Below are positions 1 to 8,512 of a stretch of 19,137 nucleotides of DNA, piece by piece. The notes below the pieces were generated by a model that ran no database searches, was not told where the DNA came from, and was given only the letters and a program-made list of their open reading frames with translations. How positions within the stretch are numbered: position 1 is the stretch's first letter; each line of letters begins with the position of its first letter. The stretch is from assembly GCA_031273445.1 (NCBI GenBank), contig JAISRV010000005.1, positions 1 through 19,137 of the forward strand, in the 5' to 3' direction. This DNA comes from Candidatus Adiutrix sp. (lineage in GTDB: Bacteria; Desulfobacterota; Desulfarculia; Adiutricales; Adiutricaceae). The translations under genes were made by a program, and so were the position numbers.

Positions 1-78
1 TGAAATTACGTATCTGAATCAGGGCATTTCGCATTGTTTCAGGACTTACTGGATATCATAAGCAAAGGTAACATCGGG

Positions 79-3000
79 ATGGGTAAAAAGAGGATTCATG
101 AACTGGCGAAGGAATTGTCGTTGACCAGCGCGGAGCTGATTCAGAAAATAACTGAATGGAAACTTTTGCCTGGGGTTAAGTTGGTCGCTTCCAGCGGCCT
201 TGAAGAATATTTGATTGAGGAAGTCAGCCGCCGTCTGGAGCGGCCTGTCGGCGGCGAGGCTTCGTCGTCATCGCCGCAAGTGGTGCGTCGCCGCAAAAAG
301 AGCGCGGCCGAGCCCGTGGATGACGCCGAAAGCGAAATAAAAACGGCAAAGGCCGCCAATGACGATGATGATGATGATGATGATGACGCCGGTTCGCCGG
401 GCGCAACTGAGGCTGCGCCCGCAATCAATGCGGTTAAATCAGAGCCGGACTCTGTAGCCGTCATTTCTAAACCCGCCGGGTTCGCGGAGGCGACTATCGC
501 CGCGGCCCCTTCGTCCCGCTTAAAGGATGCTAAGGTCAAGAACAACGTGTCTGCGACAATTATTGGCAGTAAACCACTACAGACGAGAGCGACTCCTGAT
601 TTTTTGAAACTTTCACCCGCCCTGGAAAAAGCGCCGGCCGTGTCGGAAGAGCGGGCGTTGACGCCGTCTCCTGCCGCCCCAGCGTCTTCAGAAGCGAAAA
701 CCAGCCTTGCCGCGGCCAGAATTGCGCCGGCTTCTACGGCGCATAAGCCGGATAAAGTCAAGACCTCTCCCTCTCTTCCGCCGCAACAGAGCGCCTCAGT
801 TACGCCGACGGCGCCGCGTAAGGTCACGCGCGAGTTAAGCGGCGAGTCTCCGGCCAGGATCATAAGCCAGCCCAGGAGCGGTTTTGAGGCGGCCAAGGTC
901 GTAGGTTCGAAGCCCAACTGGAAAGACGCCGCCGGCGGCCCCCGTCCTGGCGGCGGGTTTCCGCGCCGTCCCGGCGGAGCCGAAGGCGGCGCTGCCGACT
1001 GGACGGCTAAAAGACCGGCCGGGGACGCCGCGCGGTCGTTGCGGCCTGATCTGCGCCGGCCTGACCCGGCGGCCATGGCGGTTGCTCCTGTTCCGCCTGA
1101 AACGGAAACTCGGCGTCGCGACAAAAAAAAGAAGATCCATGGCGGCGGCTCTCGCTTTGAAGGCGACGAAAATCAGGCCGCCGGCAAAGCCGTTCGCCGC
1201 CGCGATGTGGTGGAGAGGACTGATTTGTATTCCGAAGGTGATTGGGAACGTGTTCGCCGCCGCAACAAAAACGTCAAAAAGACCAAGTCCAAAACAGAGA
1301 TTACGGTGCCTAAAGCCATAAAGCGCAGAATCAAGGTCGATGAGGTCATAACTGTTTCCGAACTGGCCCACCGTCTTTCCATAAAGGTCGGCGACATCAT
1401 TAAAAAGCTCATGAACATGGGCGTGGTGGCCAGCTTGAACCAGGCTCTGGATTTCGACACCGCCACTCTTGTTTCCGCGGAATTCGGTTATGAAGTCGAA
1501 AGGTCTTCCTTTGACGAGGAAAATATTATGCAGGTCGATTACGGCGATTCTTCGCCCGAGTCGACGCGTCCGCCGGTGGTCACCATCATGGGCCATGTCG
1601 ACCACGGCAAAACCTCTCTTCTGGACTATATTCGCAAAACCAACATTCAGAGCGGCGAAGCCGGCGGCATAACCCAGCATATAGGCGCCTACCATGTCCG
1701 CGCGGGCGGCCGCAACATAACTTTTCTCGATACTCCCGGCCATGAAGCCTTTACGGCCATGCGTTCCCGCGGCGCTCAGGTGACTGATATAGTCATTCTG
1801 ATCGTGGCTGCCGACGACGGCGTCATGCCCCAGACCCGCGAAGCCGCCGACCATGCCAAGGCGGCCGGGGTGCCCATTATCGTGGCTATCAACAAAATAG
1901 ACAAACCCGGCGCCGATGTCGAAAAAGTGCGCCGTGAAATGGCGGAAATAGGGCTGGCGCCGGAATCATGGGGCGGCGACGCCGTCTTTGTTGAAATTTC
2001 AGCCAAAAGCGGACAGGGCGTAGGCGAGCTTTTAGACATGATTCTCCTGCAGGCTGACATCCTTGAGCTAAAGGCTCGTCCAGACGGTCTGGCCAAAGGC
2101 CGCATCATCGAAGCCCGCCTCGACAAGGGCCGCGGGCCGGTGGCGACGGTTATGGTTCAGGAAGGTTTGCTGAAGCAGGGCGATACTTATGTCTGCGGCG
2201 TCTTTTACGGGCGCATACGGGCCATGCTGGACGATCAGGGGGAGCGTGTGGCTGAAGCCGGCCCGGCCATACCTGTCGAAGTGCAGGGCATTTCCGGAGT
2301 GCCGCAGGCCGGCGACGAGTTTATCGTGCTTGCGGATGAAAAACAGGCCCGTCAGGTCAGCCAGCACCGTCTGCTGCGTCAGCGTGAAAGCGAATTGACC
2401 CAGACTTCTAAACTGACCCTGGAAAATCTCTTCGACAATATTAAGGCTGGAGCGGTAAAGGGTCTTAACCTTATCGTAAAAACAGACGTGCAGGGTTCCC
2501 TGGAGGCGATTGTCGACGCGGTTATGAATCTCTCAACTTCAGAGATGAAGATCAACGTCATTCACCAATCCACCGGCTCGGTCTCGGAGACCGACATCAT
2601 GCTGGCTTCAGCCTCCCACGCCCTGGTTATCTGCTTTAACGTGCGTCCTTCCGGCAAAGTGCAGGAACTGGCTGAAGCAGAACACATACAGATTCGTTAT
2701 TATGACGTCATCTATAAATTGATTGACGACATTAAAGAGGCCATGGCCGGTCTTCTGGATCCCGTTAAAAGCGAAAAAGTGCTGGGCCGGGCTGAAGTGC
2801 GGGCTACTTTCATCGTCACCAAGGTCGGCGCCATCGCCGGTTCTTATGTCACTGACGGCAAAATAACGCGCGGGGCCAGAGCCAGGCTGCTTCGCGACGG
2901 CGTGGTGGTGCACGACGGGCGTCTGTCTTCTCTCAAACGCATGAAAGACGATGCGCGCGAAGTATCCAGCGGCTACGAATGCGGCATCGGTTTTGAAAAT

Positions 3001-3159
3001 TACAACGACGTCAAAATAGGCGACCATATTGAGGCTTATCAAGTCGAAGAGACGGCCGCCACGGTCGAACTGATAGACGAAGCCCTGGCTCGCGCGGCCA
3101 AGGATCGCGCCGCGGCCGCCAAAGAAGCGGCCCGGGAGAAAGCCGGGAGCGAAGGCTAA
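79..3159 (+). CDS. infB: Translation initiation factor IF-2
   Basis: GTPase that delivers initiator fMet-tRNA to the 30S subunit and promotes subunit joining; cytoplasmic. From the ATG at 79 the protein is 1026 aa. It opens with the IF2-N module (MGKKRIHELAKEL), then has a long Ala/Pro/Lys/Asp-rich linker up to about residue 410, a second IF2-N-like segment (VITVSELAHRLSIKVGDI), and the G domain. All G motifs are present: G1 GHVDHGKT at 505-512, G2 Thr in GGITQH, G3 DTPGH at 551, G4 NKID at 605 and G5 SAK at 641. The beta-barrel and C-terminal tRNA-binding domains follow. The frame is open upstream to a TTG at 34, but ATG 79 matches the family N-terminus and has AAAGGT about 9 nt upstream. 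It is longer than E. coli IF-2 (890 aa), mainly through the linker. It is first in a tight run with ylxP and rbfA. Confidence 0.97.
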   Translation: MGKKRIHELAKELSLTSAELIQKITEWKLLPGVKLVASSGLEEYLIEEVSRRLERPVGGEASSSSPQVVRRRKKSAAEPVDDAESEIKTAKAANDDDDDDDDDAGSPGATEAAPAINAVKSEPDSVAVISKPAGFAEATIAAAPSSRLKDAKVKNNVSATIIGSKPLQTRATPDFLKLSPALEKAPAVSEERALTPSPAAPASSEAKTSLAAARIAPASTAHKPDKVKTSPSLPPQQSASVTPTAPRKVTRELSGESPARIISQPRSGFEAAKVVGSKPNWKDAAGGPRPGGGFPRRPGGAEGGAADWTAKRPAGDAARSLRPDLRRPDPAAMAVAPVPPETETRRRDKKKKIHGGGSRFEGDENQAAGKAVRRRDVVERTDLYSEGDWERVRRRNKNVKKTKSKTEITVPKAIKRRIKVDEVITVSELAHRLSIKVGDIIKKLMNMGVVASLNQALDFDTATLVSAEFGYEVERSSFDEENIMQVDYGDSSPESTRPPVVTIMGHVDHGKTSLLDYIRKTNIQSGEAGGITQHIGAYHVRAGGRNITFLDTPGHEAFTAMRSRGAQVTDIVILIVAADDGVMPQTREAADHAKAAGVPIIVAINKIDKPGADVEKVRREMAEIGLAPESWGGDAVFVEISAKSGQGVGELLDMILLQADILELKARPDGLAKGRIIEARLDKGRGPVATVMVQEGLLKQGDTYVCGVFYGRIRAMLDDQGERVAEAGPAIPVEVQGISGVPQAGDEFIVLADEKQARQVSQHRLLRQRESELTQTSKLTLENLFDNIKAGAVKGLNLIVKTDVQGSLEAIVDAVMNLSTSEMKINVIHQSTGSVSETDIMLASASHALVICFNVRPSGKVQELAEAEHIQIRYYDVIYKLIDDIKEAMAGLLDPVKSEKVLGRAEVRATFIVTKVGAIAGSYVTDGKITRGARARLLRDGVVVHDGRLSSLKRMKDDAREVSSGYECGIGFENYNDVKIGDHIEAYQVEETAATVELIDEALARAAKDRAAAAKEAAREKAGSEG
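361..387 (+). repeat. In-frame GAT trinucleotide run coding poly-Asp
   Basis: GAC, seven GAT codons, then GAC encode nine consecutive Asp inside the infB linker. This is a simple-sequence repeat whose slippage would change protein length in steps of one residue without breaking the frame. It lies outside any conserved IF-2 domain. Confidence 0.8.
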
Positions 3160-3160
3160 G

Positions 3161-3454
3161 GTGCATATAGGCGTCATGGAAGTGACTTTGAGGCTGGAAG
3201 GCAACTCCAGCCTCAAAGGTAAGCGCAAAGTCGTCAAAAGCATTCTCGGGCGCGTCAAAGCCCGTTTCAACGTCGCCGCCTCCGAGGTGGGCGAGCAGGA
3301 TGTTTACGGTCTGGCTATTCTTGGTTTTGCTGTTTGTGGTCCTGACGGGCGCGTTCTCAACACGGTTTTGGACAATATTCTGGATTTTATCGAAGCCAAC
3401 GCCGATGCGGAGGTGGCCGATTCCCAGATGGAATTTGATTTTATTTTTAATTGA
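3161..3454 (+). CDS. ylxP: DUF503 family protein YlxP
   Basis: A 97-aa protein starting with GTG one base after the infB stop (GAAGG 5 nt upstream). The N-terminus IGVMEVTLRLEGNSSLKGKR, the VSE-like segment (AASEVGEQD) and the LAILGFAV strand match the DUF503 (YlxP) family, small alpha/beta proteins usually encoded between infB and rbfA. The molecular role is not well established; position in the infB operon suggests a link to ribosome assembly or translation. The start is supported by family alignment and by the tight spacing to infB, which suggests translational coupling. Confidence 0.9.
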   Translation: MHIGVMEVTLRLEGNSSLKGKRKVVKSILGRVKARFNVAASEVGEQDVYGLAILGFAVCGPDGRVLNTVLDNILDFIEANADAEVADSQMEFDFIFN

Positions 3455-3474
3455 TCCGGCAGGGGCCTTAGAGG

Positions 3475-3876
3475 ATGAGTCAGCGGCGACTTGAAAAAAT
3501 GAATGAACTTCTCAAGGAAGCCATTGCCGATCTCTTGCTCCGAAAAAGCAAGGATCCGCGTTTGAAAGCGGTCAGCGTCACCGGCGTTAAAGTTACGGCT
3601 GATTTAAAAAAAGCCGTGGTTCATTACAGCGTCCTTGGAGGCGAGAATGAAAAAGCGGCCATTAAAAAAGCCCTGATCAAAGCCTCAGGATTCGTGCGCG
3701 CGGCCATGGGAGAACATTTGCAGCTTAAATATACGCCTGAAATAAATTTTGAATTCGACCGTAACCTGGAATATGCCCAGCATATGAATGAACTTCTGAA
3801 CGGGTTGTCTGCGGCGACGGGCGCCGAGCCGCTCGCCGATCAGGACGGCTCGTTGGATGGGCCTGACGATGACTGA
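3475..3876 (+). CDS. rbfA: 30S ribosome-binding factor RbfA
   Basis: A 133-aa single-domain KH-fold protein that binds immature 30S subunits near helix 1 of 16S rRNA and supports late maturation, notably in the cold. Family features seen are RLEKMNELLKEAIADLL at the start, KDPRLKAVSVTGVKVTADL in the first strand-turn region, the GFVRAAMGEHLQLKYTPE helix-strand segment, and FEFDRNLEYAQHMNELL near the end. The Asp-rich tail (GPDDD) is variable. The ATG at 3475 has AGGGG 9 nt upstream. It lies 20 nt after ylxP, and its last bases overlap nrnA, consistent with one operon. Confidence 0.95.
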   Translation: MSQRRLEKMNELLKEAIADLLLRKSKDPRLKAVSVTGVKVTADLKKAVVHYSVLGGENEKAAIKKALIKASGFVRAAMGEHLQLKYTPEINFEFDRNLEYAQHMNELLNGLSAATGAEPLADQDGSLDGPDDD

Positions 3877-4882
3877 TTTTTTGCGCCCCCCGATAATACC
3901 GCTCCCGGTTTTGGACTGTTTCCGACAAGCTGAAAAAGTTCTGCTTTTGTGTCACTATAATCCCGACGGCGACGCCATAGGCGCTTCGGTCGGTCTGGCC
4001 GCCGCCATCAGGGCGCGGGGACGAAAAGCCGATCTTCATCTCGTCGGCGCCTATTCAGACAATCTGGCCTATTTGCTTGCCGGAATGAAGGCGACGGACG
4101 GCTTGGCCGATCCCGGAAGTTATGATCTTCTGGTTCTGCTGGATTGCCATAGCTTCGATCGTCTCGGCGATGACGGCCCTCGTCTGGCGGCGTTTTTGGA
4201 GACTTATGGCCCAAACCCGCCGTTGGCGGTCATCGATCATCATCTGACGGCCGCCGGAGAGACGGCGGGCCCGACTTGGCTGCTTGACGAAACCGCATCC
4301 TCGACGGGCGAACTTGTTTTTTATCTTTTGAAAGCTTTGGGCTGGACTTTGCCGCCGCAGTCTGTGGAAGCTCTGTTGGCGGCCATTGCTTCCGATACCG
4401 GTTTTTTCAGCCAGACCAACGCCACCGCCGGAGCCTTGGCCGCCGCCGCCGAGCTGACGGCCGCCGGCGGCCGCCTGGAAGCCATTAAACAGCGTCTTAA
4501 AATGAGCCGCCCGCCCAGGTGTCTGCGGCTTTTGGGGCGTGTTTTAAACTCATTGAGCCTCCATTACGGGAATCGGCTGGCGGTGATGGAAGTCACCGGC
4601 GACATGCTGGCGCTCACCGGCGCCGCCATGGTCGACACGGAGGATTTTGTGGAACTGGGCCGGACCATTGACGGAGTGGTCATGTCGGCTCTGATCAAAG
4701 ACCAGGGCCCGGGGGCCATAAAAATCAGCCTCCGTAGCCGCGAACCGGCGGATGTGGCCGCCCTGGCCGCTTTGTTCGGCGGAGGCGGCCACCGTCAGGC
4801 GGCGGCCTATACTGATCTGGAAGCCGTAAATGCCGCCGGGGCCAAGGCCCGGCTGTTGTCGGCGGCTGAACGATTTTTATGA
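3869..4882 (+). CDS. nrnA: DHH/DHHA1 phosphoesterase, NrnA-type oligoribonuclease/pAp phosphatase
   Basis: Cytoplasmic Mn-dependent phosphoesterase; NrnA-type enzymes degrade short RNA oligonucleotides and dephosphorylate 3'-phosphoadenosine 5'-phosphate. With the ATG at 3869 it is 337 aa. Metal-binding motifs are HYNPDGDAIGAS (His29, Asp33, Asp35), LLDCHS and the signature IDHH (Asp123-His124-His125). The C-terminal DHHA1 domain has the substrate loop FGGGGHRQAA (304-308). An alternative in-frame ATG at 3857 would add four residues (MGLT) and lengthen the overlap with rbfA; 3869 keeps an 8-nt overlap with GATGGG upstream, so the exact start is uncertain. It ends in an ATGA overlap with truB. 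Assignment to NrnA rather than another DHH subfamily rests on length, motifs and the rbfA-truB neighbourhood. Confidence 0.9.
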   Translation: MTDFLRPPIIPLPVLDCFRQAEKVLLLCHYNPDGDAIGASVGLAAAIRARGRKADLHLVGAYSDNLAYLLAGMKATDGLADPGSYDLLVLLDCHSFDRLGDDGPRLAAFLETYGPNPPLAVIDHHLTAAGETAGPTWLLDETASSTGELVFYLLKALGWTLPPQSVEALLAAIASDTGFFSQTNATAGALAAAAELTAAGGRLEAIKQRLKMSRPPRCLRLLGRVLNSLSLHYGNRLAVMEVTGDMLALTGAAMVDTEDFVELGRTIDGVVMSALIKDQGPGAIKISLRSREPADVAALAALFGGGGHRQAAAYTDLEAVNAAGAKARLLSAAERFL

Positions 4883-5832
4883 CCTCTCCCAAGTCGTCTC
4901 GCTGGCATGGTCTGATTCTGGTTGATAAACCCAAAGGGATAACCAGCCACGATGTGGTTGCGGGCATTCGTCGTCTGGCCGGTCAGAAGAGAGTCGGGCA
5001 TACCGGAACTCTGGATCCCATGGCTACGGGACTTTTGGTCGTTCTGCTCGGCGCGGCGGCCAGGTTGGAGCCGTACCTGACGCGCCTTGATAAAACCTAT
5101 TCCGGCGTAATTGAATTGGGGCGCAAGACGGACACTGATGACTCCACCGGGCGGACGCTCTATCTTTACGACGGTTTTTGCCCTGACGAAGGCCGCCTTT
5201 TGAGCGCCTTTGAAGCTATGAAAGGCGAAATAGAACAGACGCCGCCTGATTATTCCGCCGTCAAAGTGGGCGGCCAAAGGGCCTATAAAGCGGCCAGGGC
5301 AGGGCGGCCGCTGACCTTGAAGCCGCGCCTGGTCACGGTTTATCGTCTCGCGTTGACCGCCTATCGTCCGCCATTTGCGGAATTCGCGGCCGATGTCTCC
5401 GCAGGCTGTTACATCCGCTCTCTGGCCCGTGATCTTGGGGTCGGCTTGGGTTTGGGCGGCGCCTGCCTGACGGCTCTTCGGCGTGAAAGCGTCGGCCCCT
5501 GGCCTGTAAGCAAGGCCGTGAGCCTGGAGACTCTCTCCCGTGGAAGCGAGGATGATTGGCGGCGCGCCTTGATGTCGCCGGCTGAGGCTCTGCCTCATCT
5601 GCCCGGAGTAGTCCTGGACGAAGACCAAAGGCGCGACTTCATCTCCGGCCGGCGCGTCGCGGCGCAGCCGGTCCTCCTGGCTGGCCGGGTCGTGTCCGGC
5701 CCCTACAAAGTTCAAAATCCGGAAGGCGACCTTCTGGGCATAGGCGAATTTTTTAGCCCGTCCTCCCTTGGAGGCGACAAACCCTGGGGGCCTTTCTTGC
5801 GGCCCCTACGGGTATTCCCATATGGGTCCTGA
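4879..5832 (+). CDS. truB: tRNA pseudouridine(55) synthase TruB
   Basis: Converts U55 in the T-loop of tRNAs to pseudouridine and also acts as a tRNA chaperone. It is 317 aa, the usual size. The N-terminus HGLILVDKPKGITSHD and the catalytic motif GHTGTLDPMATGLL (Asp46 nucleophile) are intact, as are KTYSGVIELGRKTDTDD and the QTPPDYSAVKVGGQRAY segment. A thumb-loop/C-terminal region carries CYIRSLARDLG, and the tail ends in a PUA-like strand set (GPYKVQNPEGDLLGIGEF). The start overlaps the nrnA stop by 4 nt (ATGA). The last ~70 bases contain several inverted repeats that probably belong to the rpsO leader. Confidence 0.97.
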   Translation: MTSPKSSRWHGLILVDKPKGITSHDVVAGIRRLAGQKRVGHTGTLDPMATGLLVVLLGAAARLEPYLTRLDKTYSGVIELGRKTDTDDSTGRTLYLYDGFCPDEGRLLSAFEAMKGEIEQTPPDYSAVKVGGQRAYKAARAGRPLTLKPRLVTVYRLALTAYRPPFAEFAADVSAGCYIRSLARDLGVGLGLGGACLTALRRESVGPWPVSKAVSLETLSRGSEDDWRRALMSPAEALPHLPGVVLDEDQRRDFISGRRVAAQPVLLAGRVVSGPYKVQNPEGDLLGIGEFFSPSSLGGDKPWGPFLRPLRVFPYGS

Positions 5833-5863
5833 CTGACCCGGAGACCGCCGATCAGGCAAGGAG
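5762..5863 (+). promoter_or_regulatory. Candidate structured leader of rpsO (possible S15 autoregulatory RNA)
   Basis: Four short inverted repeats are packed in the truB end and the 39-nt gap before rpsO. CCTCC/GGAGG lies at 5762-5774 (loop CTT). GGGGCC/GGCCCC lies at 5787-5806 (loop 8). The palindrome CCCATATGGG is at 5817-5826. CCTGA/TCAGG at 5828-5856 spans the truB stop and ends just before the ribosome-binding site AAGGAG (5858-5863). S15 represses its own mRNA through leader structures that differ between phyla; that this leader does so is inference. Confidence 0.35.
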
Positions 5864-5871
5864 CATTACCA

Positions 5872-6141
5872 ATGTCCATCACCACTGAAAAAACTCGCGA
5901 ACTTATCGACGCCTACCGCACCCATGAAAGCGATACCGGCAGCCCAGAAGTGCAGGTGGCGCTTCTGACCGAACGCATCGTGAATCTGACCGAGCACTTT
6001 AAGCATCATCACAAGGATCACACTTCCCGCCGTGGTCTTCTGAAGCTGGTCGGTCAGCGTCGCCGCCTTTTGAACTATCTTAAAAAACAGGATATTGCCC
6101 GTTATCGTGATCTCATCGGTCGTCTCGGACTCCGCAAATAG
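5872..6141 (+). CDS. rpsO: 30S ribosomal protein S15
   Basis: An 89-aa primary-binding protein of the 30S platform that contacts 16S rRNA helices 20-22. The full family pattern is visible: the [16 protein letters not shown] block, [30 protein letters not shown] and the terminal [13 protein letters not shown]. The ATG has AAGGAG with 8-nt spacing. It sits between truB and pnp, the common bacterial order; in E. coli rpsO and pnp are co-transcribed and processed between the genes. Confidence 0.98.
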   Translation: MSITTEKTRELIDAYRTHESDTGSPEVQVALLTERIVNLTEHFKHHHKDHTSRRGLLKLVGQRRRLLNYLKKQDIARYRDLIGRLGLRK

Positions 6142-6149
6142 TTTTATTT

Positions 6150-6204
6150 CCGCCCGTGCGCGTCAATCGGCGGGAGGCTTGAGGTTTCCCCTCGGGTTGA
6201 CGCG
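6150..6204 (+). promoter_or_regulatory. Alternative hairpins in the rpsO-pnp gap
   Basis: CGCGTCAA (6159-6166) pairs perfectly with TTGACGCG (6197-6204), extended inward by a T-G and a C-G pair, with a small GAGG/CCTC stem (6181-6193) inside. CCGCC (6150-6154) can instead pair with GGCGG (6169-6173), which overlaps the first structure, so the two are mutually exclusive. It starts 9 nt after the rpsO stop. No U-tract follows, so it may be a processing or stability structure rather than an intrinsic terminator. The rest of the 291-nt gap (6205-6432) has an AT-rich stretch near 6300-6370, but I could not settle on a promoter there. Confidence 0.4.
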
Positions 6205-6376
6205 GCTAAGGGCAAACATGACGAATTCACGCTCCGTCCCCTTCCCAAAAGACCTTGCGGGAGGGCCGGTCATTAAGTAATCAGCGATAATCGTGCTGTT
6301 TTCTTGTTGAAAGCGGCCATTTTACGAACGGCAATATTAGTTTAATGTTGTCGGGGTCACATAATATATGCCTGGG

Positions 6377-6393
6377 GAGAGCCGGGGGCTCTT
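6377..6393 (+). promoter_or_regulatory. Hairpin in the pnp 5' leader
   Basis: AGAGCC (6378-6383) pairs with GGCTCT (6387-6392) around a GGG loop, with one extra G-T pair at the base. It lies about 28 nt upstream of the pnp ribosome-binding site AAGGAG (6421-6426). In E. coli, pnp is autoregulated through an RNase III-cut leader stem; this stem is much shorter, so a matching role is only a possibility. Confidence 0.35.
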
Positions 6394-6432
6394 CACCGAC
6401 CGTAAAGGCACGGCAGGCTGAAGGAGAAATTG

Positions 6433-8508
6433 ATGAAAGTAGAAACTAAATTCGGCGACGCGGTCGTCAGCATAGAAACAGGACATATGGCCCGTCAGGC
6501 CGGCGGCAGCGTCATTGTGCGCATGGGCGAGACCATGATTCTAGCCACGGCTACGGCCTCCAACGACAAACGCGAAGGCCTTGATTTCGTCCCTTTGACC
6601 GTTGACTATCTTGAACGTTTTTATGCCGTGGGCCGTATCCCCGGCAATTTTTTTCGCCGCGAAATCGGCCGTCCCTCTGAAAAAGAGACGCTGACGTCCC
6701 GCTTTATAGACCGGCCCTGCCGCCCTCTGCTGCCCAAAAGCTGGACCTATGAAACCCAGGTCATAGCCCAGGCCGTCAGCGTGGACGACAAATATGACCC
6801 TGACCTTTTGGCCATGCTCGGCGCCTCCGCCGCGCTCACTCTTTCCGATATTCCCTTCGGGGGCCCCATCGCCGGCGCCCGCGTCGCGCGCGTCAACGGC
6901 AAACTGATCGTCGGCCCCACCCAGACCCAACTGGAAGCGGCCGACCTGATTCTTATAGTAGCCGCCAGTTGCGATGCGGTGGTCATGGTGGAAGGCGGGG
7001 CCCAGGAAGCCAGCGAGACTGAAATCCTGGACGCCGTCTTCATGGCCCAGGAGGCCATTAAACCTCTTCTTGAGCTTCAACTTGAGCTTCAGAAGGCGGT
7101 GGGCAAAGAAAAGCGCGCCGTTCCCGAGATAACGCGAAATGAAGAAATTTTGGCCAAAGTGGCCTCAGACTTCAGAGCGTCTATGCTGGAGGCTTTGACC
7201 ACCAAAGAAAAACAGGCCCGCCAAAAGAAGATCGGGCAGGTCAGGCAAGAGGCGATAACCCGCCTGGCCGAGCAATATCCCGACAGCCAGGGCGATATCT
7301 CCTATGCCGCGCACAAACTGGAAAGCGATATTCTCCGGGGCATGATCGTCGATGAAAACCGTCGCATCGACGGCCGCGCCCTGACCGAAGTCAGGCCAAT
7401 CAACTGCGAAGTCTCTTTTTTGCCCCGGGCCCACGGTTCGGCTGTCTTTACCCGCGGCGAAACCCAAAGTCTGGGCGTGACTACCCTGGGCACAAGCTAT
7501 GACGATCAGAGGCTTGATACCGTTATTGGCGATACATCCAAAACATTTATGCTGCATTACAACTTCCCGCCCTATTGCACCGGCGAGGTTAAACGTCTGG
7601 GGGCGCCCGGTCGCCGTGAAATCGGGCATGGCGCCCTGGCTGAACGCGCTTTGAAAGCGGTCATACCGGCCCATGAAAAATTTCCCTACACCATTCGGGT
7701 CGTCTCTGAAATCATGGAATCCAACGGCTCGTCATCAATGGCTTCCGTCTGCTCCGGCTCTTTGTCGCTTATGGACGCAGGCGTGCCCATCAAAGCCCAT
7801 GTGGCCGGCGTCGCTATGGGGCTGGTGGTGGAAGGCGACAAGGTCATCATCCTGACCGACATTCTCGGCGACGAAGACCATCTTGGCGATATGGATTTCA
7901 AAGTCGCCGGCACTACCGCGGGCATAACCGCGGTTCAAATGGACATCAAGATCAGCGGCGTCACCCGCGACATCATGACTCGCGCCCTGGAGCAGGCTCG
8001 CGTGGGCCGGCTGCATGTTCTGAGTAAAATGAACGCGGCCTTGAGCGCTCCCAAGGCTGAAATATCCCAGTATGCCCCTAAAATGACCATTATCGAAATC
8101 AACCCGGAAAAGATTAAAGACCTCATCGGCCCCGGCGGGAAGATCATAAAATCCATCCAGACCGAGACGGAAACCAGACTGGAAGTGGAAGACAGCGGCA
8201 AGGTCACTATTTACGCTCCTTCGGCGGAAAGAGCTGAAGCGGCCGTCAGCGCCGTGCGCCGTTATACCCAGGAGCCGGAACTTGACAAGATTTATCACGG
8301 CCGCGTGGTCAAGATCATGGACTTCGGCGCCTTTGTGGAAATTTTGCCCGGCACCGACGGCCTTGTTCACATTTCGCAGCTGGCCGTGGAGAGGGTGCAG
8401 AAAGTCACCGATGTGCTCAAAGAAGGCGATATGATAGACGTGAAAGTTCTGGGCATAGACAAACAGGGCAAAATTCGTCTTTCCCGCCGCGCCGTTCTTG
8501 AAGACTAG
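6433..8508 (+). CDS. pnp: Polyribonucleotide nucleotidyltransferase (PNPase)
   Basis: Phosphorolytic 3'-5' exoribonuclease, a trimer and partner in RNA degradation. From ATG 6433 (AAGGAG, 6-nt spacing) the protein is 691 aa; the TTG three bases upstream is too close to that site. It has two RNase PH domains joined by the alpha-helical linker. FFRRE (73-77) followed by GRPSEKETLTSRFIDRP binds RNA/phosphate in the first core. The second core has the catalytic DILGDEDHLGDMDFK block, with Asp482, Asp488 and Lys490 in place. A KH domain follows with GPGG at 566-569, then an S1 domain from about residue 619 (GRVVKIMDFGAFVEI). The protein stops soon after S1, without the longer tail of E. coli PNPase (711 aa). 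Confidence 0.98.
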   Translation: MKVETKFGDAVVSIETGHMARQAGGSVIVRMGETMILATATASNDKREGLDFVPLTVDYLERFYAVGRIPGNFFRREIGRPSEKETLTSRFIDRPCRPLLPKSWTYETQVIAQAVSVDDKYDPDLLAMLGASAALTLSDIPFGGPIAGARVARVNGKLIVGPTQTQLEAADLILIVAASCDAVVMVEGGAQEASETEILDAVFMAQEAIKPLLELQLELQKAVGKEKRAVPEITRNEEILAKVASDFRASMLEALTTKEKQARQKKIGQVRQEAITRLAEQYPDSQGDISYAAHKLESDILRGMIVDENRRIDGRALTEVRPINCEVSFLPRAHGSAVFTRGETQSLGVTTLGTSYDDQRLDTVIGDTSKTFMLHYNFPPYCTGEVKRLGAPGRREIGHGALAERALKAVIPAHEKFPYTIRVVSEIMESNGSSSMASVCSGSLSLMDAGVPIKAHVAGVAMGLVVEGDKVIILTDILGDEDHLGDMDFKVAGTTAGITAVQMDIKISGVTRDIMTRALEQARVGRLHVLSKMNAALSAPKAEISQYAPKMTIIEINPEKIKDLIGPGGKIIKSIQTETETRLEVEDSGKVTIYAPSAERAEAAVSAVRRYTQEPELDKIYHGRVVKIMDFGAFVEILPGTDGLVHISQLAVERVQKVTDVLKEGDMIDVKVLGIDKQGKIRLSRRAVLED

Positions 8509-8512
8509 CGTC

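Noticed and set aside
1..78. Possible tail of a gene upstream of infB, or an earlier infB start (TTG at 34)
   Set aside because: The fragment is too short to recognise; a stop occurs at 1-3 in the infB frame, at 59-61 in a second frame and at 15-17 in the third. The residues before ATG 79 do not resemble IF-2, while those after it do.
141..1854. Long open frames on the minus strand across the infB linker (141-1124 and 835-1854), including a His run opposite the GAT repeat
   Set aside because: They are antisense to a clear IF-2 gene in GC-rich low-complexity sequence, where stop codons are rare, and show no recognisable domain or ribosome-binding site.
6205..6376. Separate promoter for pnp in the rpsO-pnp gap
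   Set aside because: AT-rich hexamers occur near 6307-6367, but no -35/-10 pair had acceptable spacing and agreement.
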